Shown here: one piece after another, positions 51,163 through 59,253 of the stretch
Layout of the letters: every line of letters starts with the position of its first letter
How positions within the stretch are numbered: position 1 is the first letter of the stretch
Origin: Sphingomonadales bacterium
Lineage (GTDB): Bacteria; Pseudomonadota; Alphaproteobacteria; Sphingomonadales; Sphingomonadaceae
Direction: 5' to 3'
NCBI GenBank assembly: GCA_004173185.1
Contig: SEFZ01000004.1
Location: 1 to 64,000 of the forward strand
Length of the DNA: 64,000 nucleotides
Translations under genes and position numbers: made by a program
Notes under the pieces: generated by a model
Told to the model about the DNA's origin: nothing
Database searches by the model: none
What the model saw: the letters and a program-made list of their open reading frames with translations, nothing else

Positions 51163-51903
51163 TTAGGCCGCGACCTTCACCTTCTCGGCTGCGAGCGCGA
51201 AGCGGGTCGACAGCGGCTGAGCGGCGTCGCCGGCCAGCTTGAACATGGCTTCGGTGTTCTTCGACGCTTCGGCGACATACGAGTCGAACGCGGTGCGGAA
51301 GAAGTCGCTCTGGATCTTGAACAGATCGGTTGGCGACTTGATGGTGGCGAGGGTCTTGAGCGTCGCGGTCGCGGTTTCGAACGACTTGCGGCTATACTCA
51401 GCGGCGTCCTGGCCGAGGGTCTCGAGGCCCTTGGCTGCGATCTTGCCCGATTCGACGATCGCTTCGGCATTGCCCTTCGCGAACTCGTTGGCTTCTTCGA
51501 TCAGCTTGGTCGACTTCTCAACAGCCGCCTTGGTGCGATCGTTGAAGTCGGCGAACATGGCCTGGGCCTTTGCGGTGTTTGCTTCGATCATGGTTTCAAC
51601 TTTCTGTGCTGCCGGAGCGGCGATTTCGGCGACGGCTTCCTGAACGGGCTCGATCGCTGCTTCGACGGTCTTGGCGGTTTCAACGGTTACTGCGATGACT
51701 TCCTGCGGTGCTGCTTCCACGACCGGGACCGGCTCAGGCAGCGTCTCGGCGACCGCGACAAGCGGTGCGACGGGAGCGGCCGGGACGGGCTTCTCAGCCT
51801 TGGGCGCAGCAACGACTGCCTTGGGCGCTGCCGGTTTGGCGGGCGCGACGGGCTTGGAAGCGGCGGTTTTCACCGTGCCGTTCTTCGGACCCTTGCTTGC
51901 CAT
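51163..51903 (-). CDS. Phasin family protein (PHA granule-associated)
   Basis: Protein of 246 residues. The C-terminal half (about 120-240) is the helical phasin domain: [64 protein letters not shown] and [22 protein letters not shown] (each quoted in parts up to 20 residues here: [46 protein letters not shown]). The N-terminal half is Ala/Pro/Lys/Val-rich and probably disordered. Phasins coat polyhydroxyalkanoate granules. AGGGAA precedes ATG 51903. phaC lies directly upstream on the same strand with a TGCA-type site in the gap, supporting a PHB role. Confidence 0.88.
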   Translation of the reverse strand: MASKGPKNGTVKTAASKPVAPAKPAAPKAVVAAPKAEKPVPAAPVAPLVAVAETLPEPVPVVEAAPQEVIAVTVETAKTVEAAIEPVQEAVAEIAAPAAQKVETMIEANTAKAQAMFADFNDRTKAAVEKSTKLIEEANEFAKGNAEAIVESGKIAAKGLETLGQDAAEYSRKSFETATATLKTLATIKSPTDLFKIQSDFFRTAFDSYVAEASKNTEAMFKLAGDAAQPLSTRFALAAEKVKVAA

Positions 51904-51976
51904 ATGACGGTTCCCTGCGTGATTGCTGCAATGCGGCATATATGCAGGGTCGTGCGGTGTTGCAAGGGTTTTATTG

Positions 51977-51985
51977 TGCAGTGCA
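51977..51985 (-). promoter_or_regulatory. Candidate PhaR-type site TGCAGTGCA upstream of the phasin gene
   Basis: TGCAGTGCA lies in TTGTGCAGTGCAACAAA, 74 bases before the phasin start. Alphaproteobacterial PhaR repressors bind TGC/GCA-rich palindromes in phasin promoters, so the site fits. The regulator gene is not in this window and the match is by eye. Confidence 0.4.
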
Positions 51986-52019
51986 ACAAAAGTGTATTAC
52001 CCTACGGAACCCGTGGGTT

Positions 52020-53765
52020 TTAGCGGGATCGGACATAACTGCCGGGGGCGTCGCCCAGCGGCTTCAGCTTGCCTTTTCCGGGTAAGCGCGCGCCCTTTGC
52101 GGGTATTTTGGCGGCGTCCAGCGCTTCTATCCACTCGATCCAGTCGGGCCACCAGCTGCCCTTGGTCTCTTTCGCTCCTGCAACAAACTCGCTGAGCGTT
52201 TCCGCGTTCCCGTCATTCGTCCAATATTGGTATTTTCCGGCCGAGGGCGGATTGACCACCCCGGCGATATGGCCGGAGCCCGCCAGAACGAATTTGATCG
52301 GTCCCTTGAAATGGTGGGTGAGCTTCCAGACGCTGGCCGCGGGCGCGATATGATCCTCGCTGCCCGCCTGAATATAGGTCGGCACCGTCACCTTGGAGAG
52401 ATCGATCGGCGTGCCCCCGATTGCCAGGGCACCCGCCTGCACCAGCTTATTGTCGCGGTAGAGGTCTTTCAGATAATCCATGTGCCAGCCTGCGGGCAGG
52501 TTGGTCACATCCGAATTCCAGTGGAGCAGATCGAACGGCGCGTAATCCTGACCCATCAGATAATTGTTGGTGACATAGTTCCAGATCAGGTCGCGCCCGC
52601 GCAGCAGGTTGAACGTCGTCGCCATATAGCGCCCGTCGAGGAAGCCATCGCTGCTCAGCCCATTGATTATTTCGAGCTGGTCTTCGGTGATGAAATGCAG
52701 AAGCTCGCCGGCCTCGGAGAAATCGACCTGCGCAGTGAAGAAGGTGGCGGATGCGACCTTCTCTTTCTCGCCGCGCGCCGCCAGCACCGCTAGCGTCGCC
52801 GCCAGCGTCGTGCCCGCCACGCAATAGCCGATCGTGTGGACGGCCTCGACCCCGAGCAATGCGCGCACCGTGTCGATCGCGTCGATCTGTCCGCCTTCGA
52901 TATAATCGTCCCAGCGCACATCCTTCATGCTGGCGTCGGCCGATTTCCACGAGACGACAAACACCGTCAGCCCCTGCGCCACTGCCCAGGCGATGAAGCT
53001 CTTCTCAGGGTTGAGGTCGAGAATGTAGAAGCGGTTGATCCAGGGCGGGAAGATGATCAGCGGAGTCTTGTAGACGCTCTCGGTCGTCGGCGAATATTGG
53101 ATCAGCTCATAGAGATCGGTGCGCTTGACCACCTTGCCCGGCGTCATCGCCAGATTGCGGCCCAGCTCAAACGCGCCCTCTGCGGTCTGCGTCATCTGAC
53201 CCTTTTGCAGATCGGCCATCATGTGCTGGAGGCCCTTGAGCAGGCTCTCGCCCTTGGTCTCGACGATCTTTTCCAGAACCAGCGGGTTGGTCGCGGGAAA
53301 ATTGCTGGGGCTGATCGCGTCGATAAAGCCCTTGGTGGCGAAGCGGATCTGATCCTTTTGCTTCGGATCGACGCCGTCGAGCGCATCAACGCCCTTCAGC
53401 ATGTGATCCGCGATCATGAAATAGCTTTGGCGCAGGAAATCGAACACCGGCTCCTCGCGCCATTGCGGTGCCTTGAAGCGCTTGTCGCGCGCCTGTTCGG
53501 GCGTTTCCTCGAACGGCTGGGCATGGGCGGGATCGAGGAAGCGCTGCCACAATTGCATCGTGTCGGCCCAGAAATTGGCGGTGGCGCGCATCGCCGCGCT
53601 CGGATCGAGCATCGCGCCGAGCGCCGGGTTCAATGCCGGATTCGCAGGCGCCTGCTGCATCACGTCCAGGCCTTGCTCCAGCATCATCTGCTGCGCCTTG
53701 CCGAGCACCCAGGTCCAATGCTGCAGATCTTCTAGCTTTGGTGGGGGCGTCGGCGATTCCGGCAT
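52020..53765 (-). CDS. phaC: Class I poly(R)-hydroxyalkanoic acid synthase
   Basis: Protein of 581 residues. It polymerises (R)-3-hydroxyacyl-CoA to PHA. The N-terminal PhaC_N domain (about 60-230) has ANFWADTMQLWQRFLDP and NFPATNPLVLEKIVETKGESL (quoted in part); the alpha/beta hydrolase domain has IIFPPWINRFYILDL, FVVSWKSADASMKDVRWDDYI (in part), the lipase-like box GYCVAG with the catalytic Cys around residue 313, and the later Asp and His in GSEDHIAPAASVWKL and GSGHIAGVVNPP. Length and motifs fit class I, which needs no PhaE or PhaR subunit. ATG 53765 follows GGAGAGGA. Confidence 0.96.
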   Translation of the reverse strand: MPESPTPPPKLEDLQHWTWVLGKAQQMMLEQGLDVMQQAPANPALNPALGAMLDPSAAMRATANFWADTMQLWQRFLDPAHAQPFEETPEQARDKRFKAPQWREEPVFDFLRQSYFMIADHMLKGVDALDGVDPKQKDQIRFATKGFIDAISPSNFPATNPLVLEKIVETKGESLLKGLQHMMADLQKGQMTQTAEGAFELGRNLAMTPGKVVKRTDLYELIQYSPTTESVYKTPLIIFPPWINRFYILDLNPEKSFIAWAVAQGLTVFVVSWKSADASMKDVRWDDYIEGGQIDAIDTVRALLGVEAVHTIGYCVAGTTLAATLAVLAARGEKEKVASATFFTAQVDFSEAGELLHFITEDQLEIINGLSSDGFLDGRYMATTFNLLRGRDLIWNYVTNNYLMGQDYAPFDLLHWNSDVTNLPAGWHMDYLKDLYRDNKLVQAGALAIGGTPIDLSKVTVPTYIQAGSEDHIAPAASVWKLTHHFKGPIKFVLAGSGHIAGVVNPPSAGKYQYWTNDGNAETLSEFVAGAKETKGSWWPDWIEWIEALDAAKIPAKGARLPGKGKLKPLGDAPGSYVRSR

Positions 53766-53880
53766 CAATCCTCTCCTTGGGCACCCAAAGCGTAACTGCT
53801 TTCCACCGCAGGCGCTTATGTCCTAATGGCTCTAGCACGGTACACAGACGTGCCGCCCTTTCAAATCACGAGACGAGGAA

Positions 53881-55089
53881 ATGTCCGAAGAATTCTACCG
53901 CATGAAGCGACTGCCGCCTTATGTCATCGCCGAAGTGAACGGCATGCGGGCCGCGGCGCGAGCGGCGGGAGAGGACATTATCGATCTCGGCATGGGCAAT
54001 CCCGATCTGCCGCCGCCGGCGCATGTGATCGAGAAACTGGTCGAAGTCGCGCAAAAGCCCGATGCGCATGGCTATTCGCAGTCCAAGGGGATTCCGGGGC
54101 TCCGCCGCGCGCAGGCCAATTATTATGGCCGCCGCTTCGGGGTGGATGTGGATCCCGAGACCGAAGTCGTGGTGACGATGGGATCGAAGGAGGGGCTTGC
54201 CAGCCTCGCCACCGCGATCACTGCCCCTGGCGATGTCGTGCTCGCGCCGAACCCGAGCTACCCGATCCACACGTTCGGCTTCATCCTTGCGGGGGCGACG
54301 ATCCGCGCGGTGCCGACCACGCCAGACGATGCCTATTTCGAGAGCCTTGAGCGCGCCATTGCCTTCACGGTGCCGCGCCCGTCGATCCTCGTGGTCAATT
54401 ACCCGTCAAACCCCACGGCAGAGACGGTCGACATCACTTTCTACGAGCGCCTCGTCGCTTGGGCGAAGGAGAATAAGGTCTGGATCATCTCCGATCTCGC
54501 TTATTCCGAGCTTTATTATGACGGGAAGCCCACCGTCTCGATCCTCCAGGTGCCCGGCGCGATGGATGTCGCGATCGAATTCACTTCGCTTTCCAAGACC
54601 TATTCGATGGCAGGCTGGCGGATGGGCTTTGCGGTCGGCAACAAGACGCTGATCGCGGCGATGACGCGGGTGAAGTCGTATCTCGATTACGGCGCGTTCA
54701 CGCCGATCCAGGCGGCGGCATGTGCTGCACTCAACGGCCCGCAGGATATCGTTGAGAAGAACCGCGAACTCTATCACAAGCGCCGCGACGTGCTGGTCGA
54801 GAGCTTTGGTCGCGCCGGCTGGGAAATTCCCTCGCCGCCCGCAAGCATGTTTGCCTGGGCGCCGCTGCCGCCTGCGCTGGCGCATCTCGGGAGCCTCGAA
54901 TTCTCGAAGCAGTTGCTCAGCCATGCCAAGGTCGCTGTCGCGCCGGGGGTTGGCTATGGCGAAAATGGTGAGGGCTTTGTCCGCATCGCGATGGTCGAGA
55001 ATGAGCAGCGCCTCCGCCAGGCCGCCCGCAACGTGAAGAAATATCTCCAGTCGATGGGCGTCAACACCGGCGGCCAGAAGGCGGGCTGA
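53881..55089 (+). CDS. AlaC-type PLP aminotransferase (glutamate-pyruvate)
   Basis: Protein of 402 residues, class I/II aminotransferase fold. Motifs: EFYRMKRLPPYVIAEVN, DIIDLGMGNPDLPPP, GYSQSKGIPGLRRA, VVVTMGSKEGLASLA, NYPSNPTAETV, ISDLAYSELYYDG and the PLP-lysine motif EFTSLSKTYSMAGWRMGF. The closest well-studied relatives are AlaC (alanine aminotransferase) and LL-diaminopimelate aminotransferase; the start region favours AlaC. Some alphaproteobacterial copies sit upstream of hom (homoserine dehydrogenase), but here a hairpin and an unrelated gene follow. Divergent from phaC. Confidence 0.9.
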   Translation: MSEEFYRMKRLPPYVIAEVNGMRAAARAAGEDIIDLGMGNPDLPPPAHVIEKLVEVAQKPDAHGYSQSKGIPGLRRAQANYYGRRFGVDVDPETEVVVTMGSKEGLASLATAITAPGDVVLAPNPSYPIHTFGFILAGATIRAVPTTPDDAYFESLERAIAFTVPRPSILVVNYPSNPTAETVDITFYERLVAWAKENKVWIISDLAYSELYYDGKPTVSILQVPGAMDVAIEFTSLSKTYSMAGWRMGFAVGNKTLIAAMTRVKSYLDYGAFTPIQAAACAALNGPQDIVEKNRELYHKRRDVLVESFGRAGWEIPSPPASMFAWAPLPPALAHLGSLEFSKQLLSHAKVAVAPGVGYGENGEGFVRIAMVENEQRLRQAARNVKKYLQSMGVNTGGQKAG

Positions 55090-55097
55090 AAAACGAA

Positions 55098-55126
55098 GGG
55101 GGCCGGCTCACAAGGAGCCGGCCCCC
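55098..55126 (+). terminator. Perfect 12-bp stem-loop after the aminotransferase gene
   Basis: GGGGGCCGGCTC and GAGCCGGCCCCC are exact inverted repeats with a five-base loop, eight bases after the stop. No T-run follows on the plus strand, but a preceding run of A (55089-55094) would serve as a U-run for minus-strand transcripts. Confidence 0.6.
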
Positions 55127-55281
55127 AACCCTCGATACGCTACGCGAGGGGATCGTTACGCAACAACCTCCGGGCACCTAGCCGGGTTCCATTGACGCTT
55201 AGCTGAACGGGATAGTTAGCAGGCATTCATCTGGTTGATCTTCCGCTGGCCGCGACCGCGCGAACGGCTATGAGGGGCGCA

Positions 55282-56268
55282 ATGTTGCGCCTGCTCTCTG
55301 TCTTTGCGATTATCCTGTGGCTTGGCGTCGGTGCTTCGGATGCGAGCCAGCGCGAGTTGCTCGGACCCAAGGCCCGGATCACCGCAACGCCGGTCCCGCT
55401 CGATTCGCGCAGCCCCGCGCGCGTGAAAGTCGGGGCGCTCACCTATCTTGGCGGCGTGCGGCTACGCAGCCCCGACTGGGCCTTTGGTGGTTTCTCGGCG
55501 ATGCAGGTGGCGGGGGATCGCTTCCTGCTGGTCAGCGATGCCGGCAATATCGTGCGCTTCCGCATGGACGGTAATTTCCGCCTCTCCGACGCCAGCTTCG
55601 CCGATGTCACGCTCGGCCCCGGCACGGGCCATTACAAGCTCGATCGCGATGTGGAGTCGCTAACGGCCGATCCCGCCACGGGCCGGATATGGCTAGGCTT
55701 CGAGCAATCCAATGCGATCTGGCGCTATGACGCAGCTTTGACGCGCCCCGATCGCTTTGTGCGCCCCGCAGCGATGCGCGACTGGTCGGACAATGGCGGC
55801 CCCGAATCCATGGTGCGGCTGCGCGACGGACGCTTCATCGTGATTAGCGAAACGTCGCGGCCGCGCGGGACGCTGGCAAAAACCGGGCGAACAGCATTGA
55901 TGTTTGCCGGCGACCCCACCGAAGCGCCCGATCACGGCTTCCGCTTCACCTATGTTCCCCCCGCCGGTTTCGATCCCAGCGAGATGACCGAGCTTCCCGA
56001 TGGTCGGCTGATCGTGCTCAACCGCCGCTTTTCCGTGTCCGACCTGTTCACCGCCAAGCTCACGCTTGTCGATCCAAGCACGATTCGACCCGGTGCCGCG
56101 GTCGAGGGCCGCGAGATAGCGCATTTCGAAGCGCCCTTGCTCCATGACAATTTCGAAGCGCTAGCCGTGACGCGCGAAGGCGAGGACACGATCCTCTGGA
56201 TGGCCTCCGACGACAATCAGCAATTCTGGGAGCAATCGCTGCTGCTCAAGTTCCGGCTGGATTTGTAA
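55282..56268 (+). CDS. Esterase-like activity of phytase family protein, exported
   Basis: Protein of 328 residues. GAGGGG sits four bases before ATG 55282 (ATG 55270 is an alternative). A signal peptide (about 1-22) is followed by a single beta-propeller-like domain with VGALTYLGGVRL, FGGFSAMQVAGDRFLLVSDAGNI, the HYKLDRDVESLTADPATGRIWLGFE region (given in part), GGPESMVRLRDGRFIVISE and NFEALAVTREGEDTILWMASDDN (in part). This matches the phytase-like esterase family (COG4246), for which the substrate is not settled. Confidence 0.85.
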   Translation: MLRLLSVFAIILWLGVGASDASQRELLGPKARITATPVPLDSRSPARVKVGALTYLGGVRLRSPDWAFGGFSAMQVAGDRFLLVSDAGNIVRFRMDGNFRLSDASFADVTLGPGTGHYKLDRDVESLTADPATGRIWLGFEQSNAIWRYDAALTRPDRFVRPAAMRDWSDNGGPESMVRLRDGRFIVISETSRPRGTLAKTGRTALMFAGDPTEAPDHGFRFTYVPPAGFDPSEMTELPDGRLIVLNRRFSVSDLFTAKLTLVDPSTIRPGAAVEGREIAHFEAPLLHDNFEALAVTREGEDTILWMASDDNQQFWEQSLLLKFRLDL

Positions 56269-56318
56269 CCAGATCTCCCTTCTTCTCACCGGGAGAAGCT
56301 TTGGAAGCCGGACAACGC

Positions 56319-56348
56319 GAAAAACCCGCTCTCCTCAGGGAGAACGGG
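56319..56348 (-). terminator. Rho-independent terminator of rpmB
   Basis: On the minus strand CCCGTTCTCC (56348-56339) and GGAGAGCGGG (56334-56325) pair over ten bases around CTGA and are followed by TTTTTC. It begins 28 bases past the rpmB stop. Confidence 0.85.
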
Positions 56349-56375
56349 CTGAACGCTTTTCCTCAAAAGGAAAGT

Positions 56376-56672
56376 TTAGGCGGCCTTCTCGGCGACTGCT
56401 GCCTTGCGCACATCGCGCTTCAGGCGGCGGGCGCGAAGCGAGAGGTCGTCGTCGCTGGTCTTGAGCAGCCAGTTGTCGAGGCCGCCATTATGCTCAACCG
56501 AACGCAGGCCGTGCGTCGAAACGCGGAGGCGAACGCTGCGACCCAGAGAATCGCTGATCAGCGTAACATTCTGCAGGTTCGGCAGAAACGTGCGCTTGGT
56601 CTTGTTGTTGGCGTGGGAAACATTGTTACCCACCATCCGGCCCTTGCCGGTCAGCTCGCAAATGCGCGACAT
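56376..56672 (-). CDS. rpmB: 50S ribosomal protein L28
   Basis: Protein of 98 residues, the alphaproteobacterial L28 length. The N-terminus [20 protein letters not shown] is the universal L28 start; N-terminal [17 protein letters not shown] and [23 protein letters not shown] follow, with a C-terminal basic/alanine tail. There is no CxxC zinc motif beyond the single N-terminal Cys. ATG 56672 is fixed by homology; the longer frame upstream is not used. It stands alone, without rpmG adjacent. Confidence 0.97.
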   Translation of the reverse strand: MSRICELTGKGRMVGNNVSHANNKTKRTFLPNLQNVTLISDSLGRSVRLRVSTHGLRSVEHNGGLDNWLLKTSDDDLSLRARRLKRDVRKAAVAEKAA

Positions 56673-56832
56673 CGCAATAAATCCTGATTCTTGGCTGTTG
56701 CCGGAAAGGTGGCGCCGATACCCGCTATGGGACGGAGCGTCAACCGATTCGCCCAAGGAAAGCCTTGTGCGGACGCAACCCTCGTGGTTGATGCGCGTTA
56801 ATTACGCAAGCGATTCAATTTTCAGGGGAGAA

Positions 56833-57132
56833 ATGAAGATGCGCGGACTTTTGGTGCTGATCGGTCTGATTGCGATTGCCGTCGTGGTGCTCATGTCACT
56901 CGGCATGCTCAAGATTACCCAGGCGAGCTCGGGCGCGATGCCCAGCGTCGCTTTCGATATGAAGGGCGGCAAGCTGCCCACGATTCAGGCTGAAACGGGC
57001 ACGGTAGGGATCGGAACGACCAATAAGTCGGTTACGCTGCCGACGGTTGAGATGAAGGATACTACGGTGACCTTGCCCACGATCGAAGTGAAGCAGGCCC
57101 CGGGTGCGAGCCCGACGCCTGCCGCCAAATAA
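56833..57132 (+). CDS. Small single-span membrane protein with LPT(V/I)E repeats
   Basis: Protein of 99 residues. AGGGGAGA precedes ATG 56833. Residues 5-28 form one hydrophobic helix; the exported remainder contains a repeated short motif, LPTIQAET, LPTVEMKD, LPTIEVKQ, within alternating Val/Thr strands. I do not recognise the family; in sphingomonads such proteins are annotated hypothetical. It is followed two bases later by a Pmp3-like gene, so the two may be cotranscribed. Confidence 0.7.
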   Translation: MKMRGLLVLIGLIAIAVVVLMSLGMLKITQASSGAMPSVAFDMKGGKLPTIQAETGTVGIGTTNKSVTLPTVEMKDTTVTLPTIEVKQAPGASPTPAAK

Positions 57133-57133
57133 T

Positions 57134-57337
57134 ATGACCGCGAGCCCGGGCCGCATCGCAGCGGCGGCATTGTTGCCGCCGCTCGGCGTTTACCTGCACC
57201 GTGGCCCGGGGCGCGACTTTCTCATCACCTGTGGGCTGACGGTGCTGGCCTTTGTGCCCGGGGCGGTTTTCGCGCTGTGGACGGTGCTGCGGAATAGTCC
57301 CGTTATGCCCGCGCCTGTCGAACCAGCCACTACCTAA
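57134..57337 (+). CDS. YqaE/Pmp3 family small membrane protein
   Basis: Protein of 67 residues. The Pmp3 pattern is visible as LLPPLGVYLHRGPGRDFLITCGLTVL followed by FVPGAVFALWTV (quoted in parts: LPPLGVYLHRG, DFLITCGLTVL). Such two-helix proteins influence membrane potential and salt tolerance. The C-terminal proline-rich tail is extra. It starts two bases after the preceding stop. Confidence 0.8.
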   Translation: MTASPGRIAAAALLPPLGVYLHRGPGRDFLITCGLTVLAFVPGAVFALWTVLRNSPVMPAPVEPATT

Positions 57338-57402
57338 AGGCTTTCAGCAAGGCGGCCTTGCGCCGGGGTGACGAAAGCAGGGTAGGTTGCTACGCAACCC
57401 CC

Positions 57403-57855
57403 ATGTTCCCGCTTCCCGAACCGATGCGCCTGGCGCTCGACGCTGCCCGCGTTGCGGCGGAAGCGGGCGAAGTCCCCGTGGGCGCGGTGCTCATCCACAA
57501 GGGGCAGGTGATCGCCACCGCCGCCAATGCCCCGCGCACGCTCCACGACCCCACCGCGCATGCCGAGATCCGGGCGATTCGCGAAGCCGCCGCGATTCTC
57601 GGCCGGGATCGGCTTGAGGATTGCGACCTGTGGGTTACGCTGGAGCCCTGCGCGATGTGTGCGGGCGCCATCGCCCATGCCCGTATCGCCCGGCTTTATT
57701 ATGGCGCCAGCGACCCCAAGGGCGGCGCTGTCGAGCACGGGGCCCGCTTCTTCACCCAGCCGACCTGCCACCACCGCCCCGAAGTCTATCCGGGCATCGG
57801 AGAGGGGGAAGCGGGCGCTTTGCTCCGCGATTTCTTTCGGGAAAGGCGCGGTTAG
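57403..57855 (+). CDS. tadA: tRNA(adenine34) deaminase
   Basis: Protein of 150 residues. Zinc-site motifs are HAEIRAIREAA (H-A-E, catalytic Glu) and LEPCAMCAGAI (PCxxC). The N-terminal helix MRLALDAARVAAEAGEVPVGAVL and the closing GARFF...CHHRPEVYPGIGEGEAGALLRDFF (in part) are typical of TadA, which deaminates A34 of tRNA-Arg to inosine. TadA is essential, and no second copy is seen here, although a guanine deaminase-like relative cannot be excluded by eye. ATG 57403 follows the CAACCCCC stretch without a strong Shine-Dalgarno. Confidence 0.93.
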   Translation: MFPLPEPMRLALDAARVAAEAGEVPVGAVLIHKGQVIATAANAPRTLHDPTAHAEIRAIREAAAILGRDRLEDCDLWVTLEPCAMCAGAIAHARIARLYYGASDPKGGAVEHGARFFTQPTCHHRPEVYPGIGEGEAGALLRDFFRERRG

Positions 57856-57918
57856 CGACATTCTCTGCACGTTCCGGTTGTGAAACGCAGCCGAGTGCGG
57901 ATATGAGGGCAGCGCACC

Positions 57919-59232
57919 ATGAGCGCACCCTTCCCCTGGATCGATGTCGCGATCATTCTCGTATTGATCGCCGTGAACGGAGTCTTCGCTATGTCGGAGC
58001 TCGCAATCGTCTCTGCGCGTCCGGCGCGGATGGAGGCGCTGGCGAGGGTCGGCAAGCGAGGCGCGAAGGCCGCCATCGAACTGGCGTCCGATCCCGGCAA
58101 GTTCCTCTCGACCGTCCAGATCGGCATCACGCTGATCGGCATCGTCGCGGGCGCCTATTCGGGCTCCAGCCTCGGCACGCCGACCGCGCAGCGGCTGGAA
58201 ATGCTGGGTGTGCCTGCCGAGACCGCAGCCACGCTCGGCTTCTTCATCGTCATCGCGCTCACCACCTATGCCTCGCTGATCGTCGGCGAACTCGTGCCCA
58301 AGCAGTTCGCATTGCGCTCACCCGAGCCGATCGCGGCCTTCATGGCGGTGCCGATGCAGTGGCTCAGCCGGATCACTGCGCCGATCGTGTGGGTGCTCGA
58401 TCAGTCGAGCGCGCTGGTCTTCCGCCTGGTCGGCCTGAACCGCGAATCGGAAAACCGCGTCACTGCCGAAGAGCTTCATTTGATCGTCGCCGAAGCGAGC
58501 AAATCGGGCGTGATCGAGGAGCATGAGCGTTCGATCATCTCGGGCGTGGTCCGCTTGGCCGATCGCCCGGTCCGCGAAGTGATGACTCCGCGCACCGAAG
58601 TCGATTGGCTCGATGTCGATCTTGATCCCGCCGGTATCCGTGAGGCGCTGCTCGCAACGCCGCATACCCGCCTGCCGGTCGCCGAAGGCTCGGTCGATGG
58701 CGTGATCGGCGTGGTCCAGTCGCGTGACATCGTGGCCGCCTTGTTCCGCGGCGAGCCGCTCGATCTGCGCAAGCTGATGCGCCCGGCGCCTGTCCTTCCC
58801 GATCAGGTCGATGCGATGGATGCGCTCGGAGCGCTCCGGCGCGCTGACGTGCCTATGGGTCTCGTCCATGACGAGTATGGCCATTTCGAAGGCATCGTGA
58901 CCCCGGCCAATCTGCTCGCGGCTATCGCGGGCGAGTTCGCGTCGGACAGCGATCCGGGCGACAACCCCAATGTCGTGATCCGCGAAGACGGCTCGATGCT
59001 GGTCTCGGGCGCGATGCCTGCCGACGCGCTTGCCGAGCGGCTCGGTCTAGATCTGCCTGAGGACCGCGATTACGCGACCGTCGCCGGTCTCGCGCTCGCA
59101 GTGCTCAAGCGCCTTCCGCAAGAGGGCGAGACCTTCAGCGAACAGGGCTGGCGCTTCGAGATCGTCGATCTCGACGGGCGCAAGATCGACAAGCTGCTGG
59201 TGAGCCAGATCACCAAGCGCGACGAGGCCTAA
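57919..59232 (+). CDS. Hemolysin-family / CNNM-CorC transporter-like protein
   Basis: Protein of 437 residues. The N-terminal DUF21 (CNNM) membrane domain (about 1-195) has FAMSELAIVSARPARMEALA, GKFLSTVQIGITLIGIVAGAY and LVPKQFALRSPEPIAAFM (in part). Two CBS motifs follow (about 215-340: VREVMTPRTEVDWLDVDL, IGVVQSRDIVAALFRGEPL) and a C-terminal CorC_HlyC domain (350-430). The family exports magnesium or cobalt, or has hemolytic activity in pathogens; a magnesium/cobalt efflux role is the safest guess. Start ATG 57919. Confidence 0.92.
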   Translation: MSAPFPWIDVAIILVLIAVNGVFAMSELAIVSARPARMEALARVGKRGAKAAIELASDPGKFLSTVQIGITLIGIVAGAYSGSSLGTPTAQRLEMLGVPAETAATLGFFIVIALTTYASLIVGELVPKQFALRSPEPIAAFMAVPMQWLSRITAPIVWVLDQSSALVFRLVGLNRESENRVTAEELHLIVAEASKSGVIEEHERSIISGVVRLADRPVREVMTPRTEVDWLDVDLDPAGIREALLATPHTRLPVAEGSVDGVIGVVQSRDIVAALFRGEPLDLRKLMRPAPVLPDQVDAMDALGALRRADVPMGLVHDEYGHFEGIVTPANLLAAIAGEFASDSDPGDNPNVVIREDGSMLVSGAMPADALAERLGLDLPEDRDYATVAGLALAVLKRLPQEGETFSEQGWRFEIVDLDGRKIDKLLVSQITKRDEA

Positions 59233-59253
59233 GGCCCCTCAGAGCTTCCCGCC

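Noticed and set aside
53770..53790. TTGGGCACCCAA-like palindrome in the phaC promoter
   Set aside because: Not perfect and unlike the TGCA-type PHA operators; no second copy seen.
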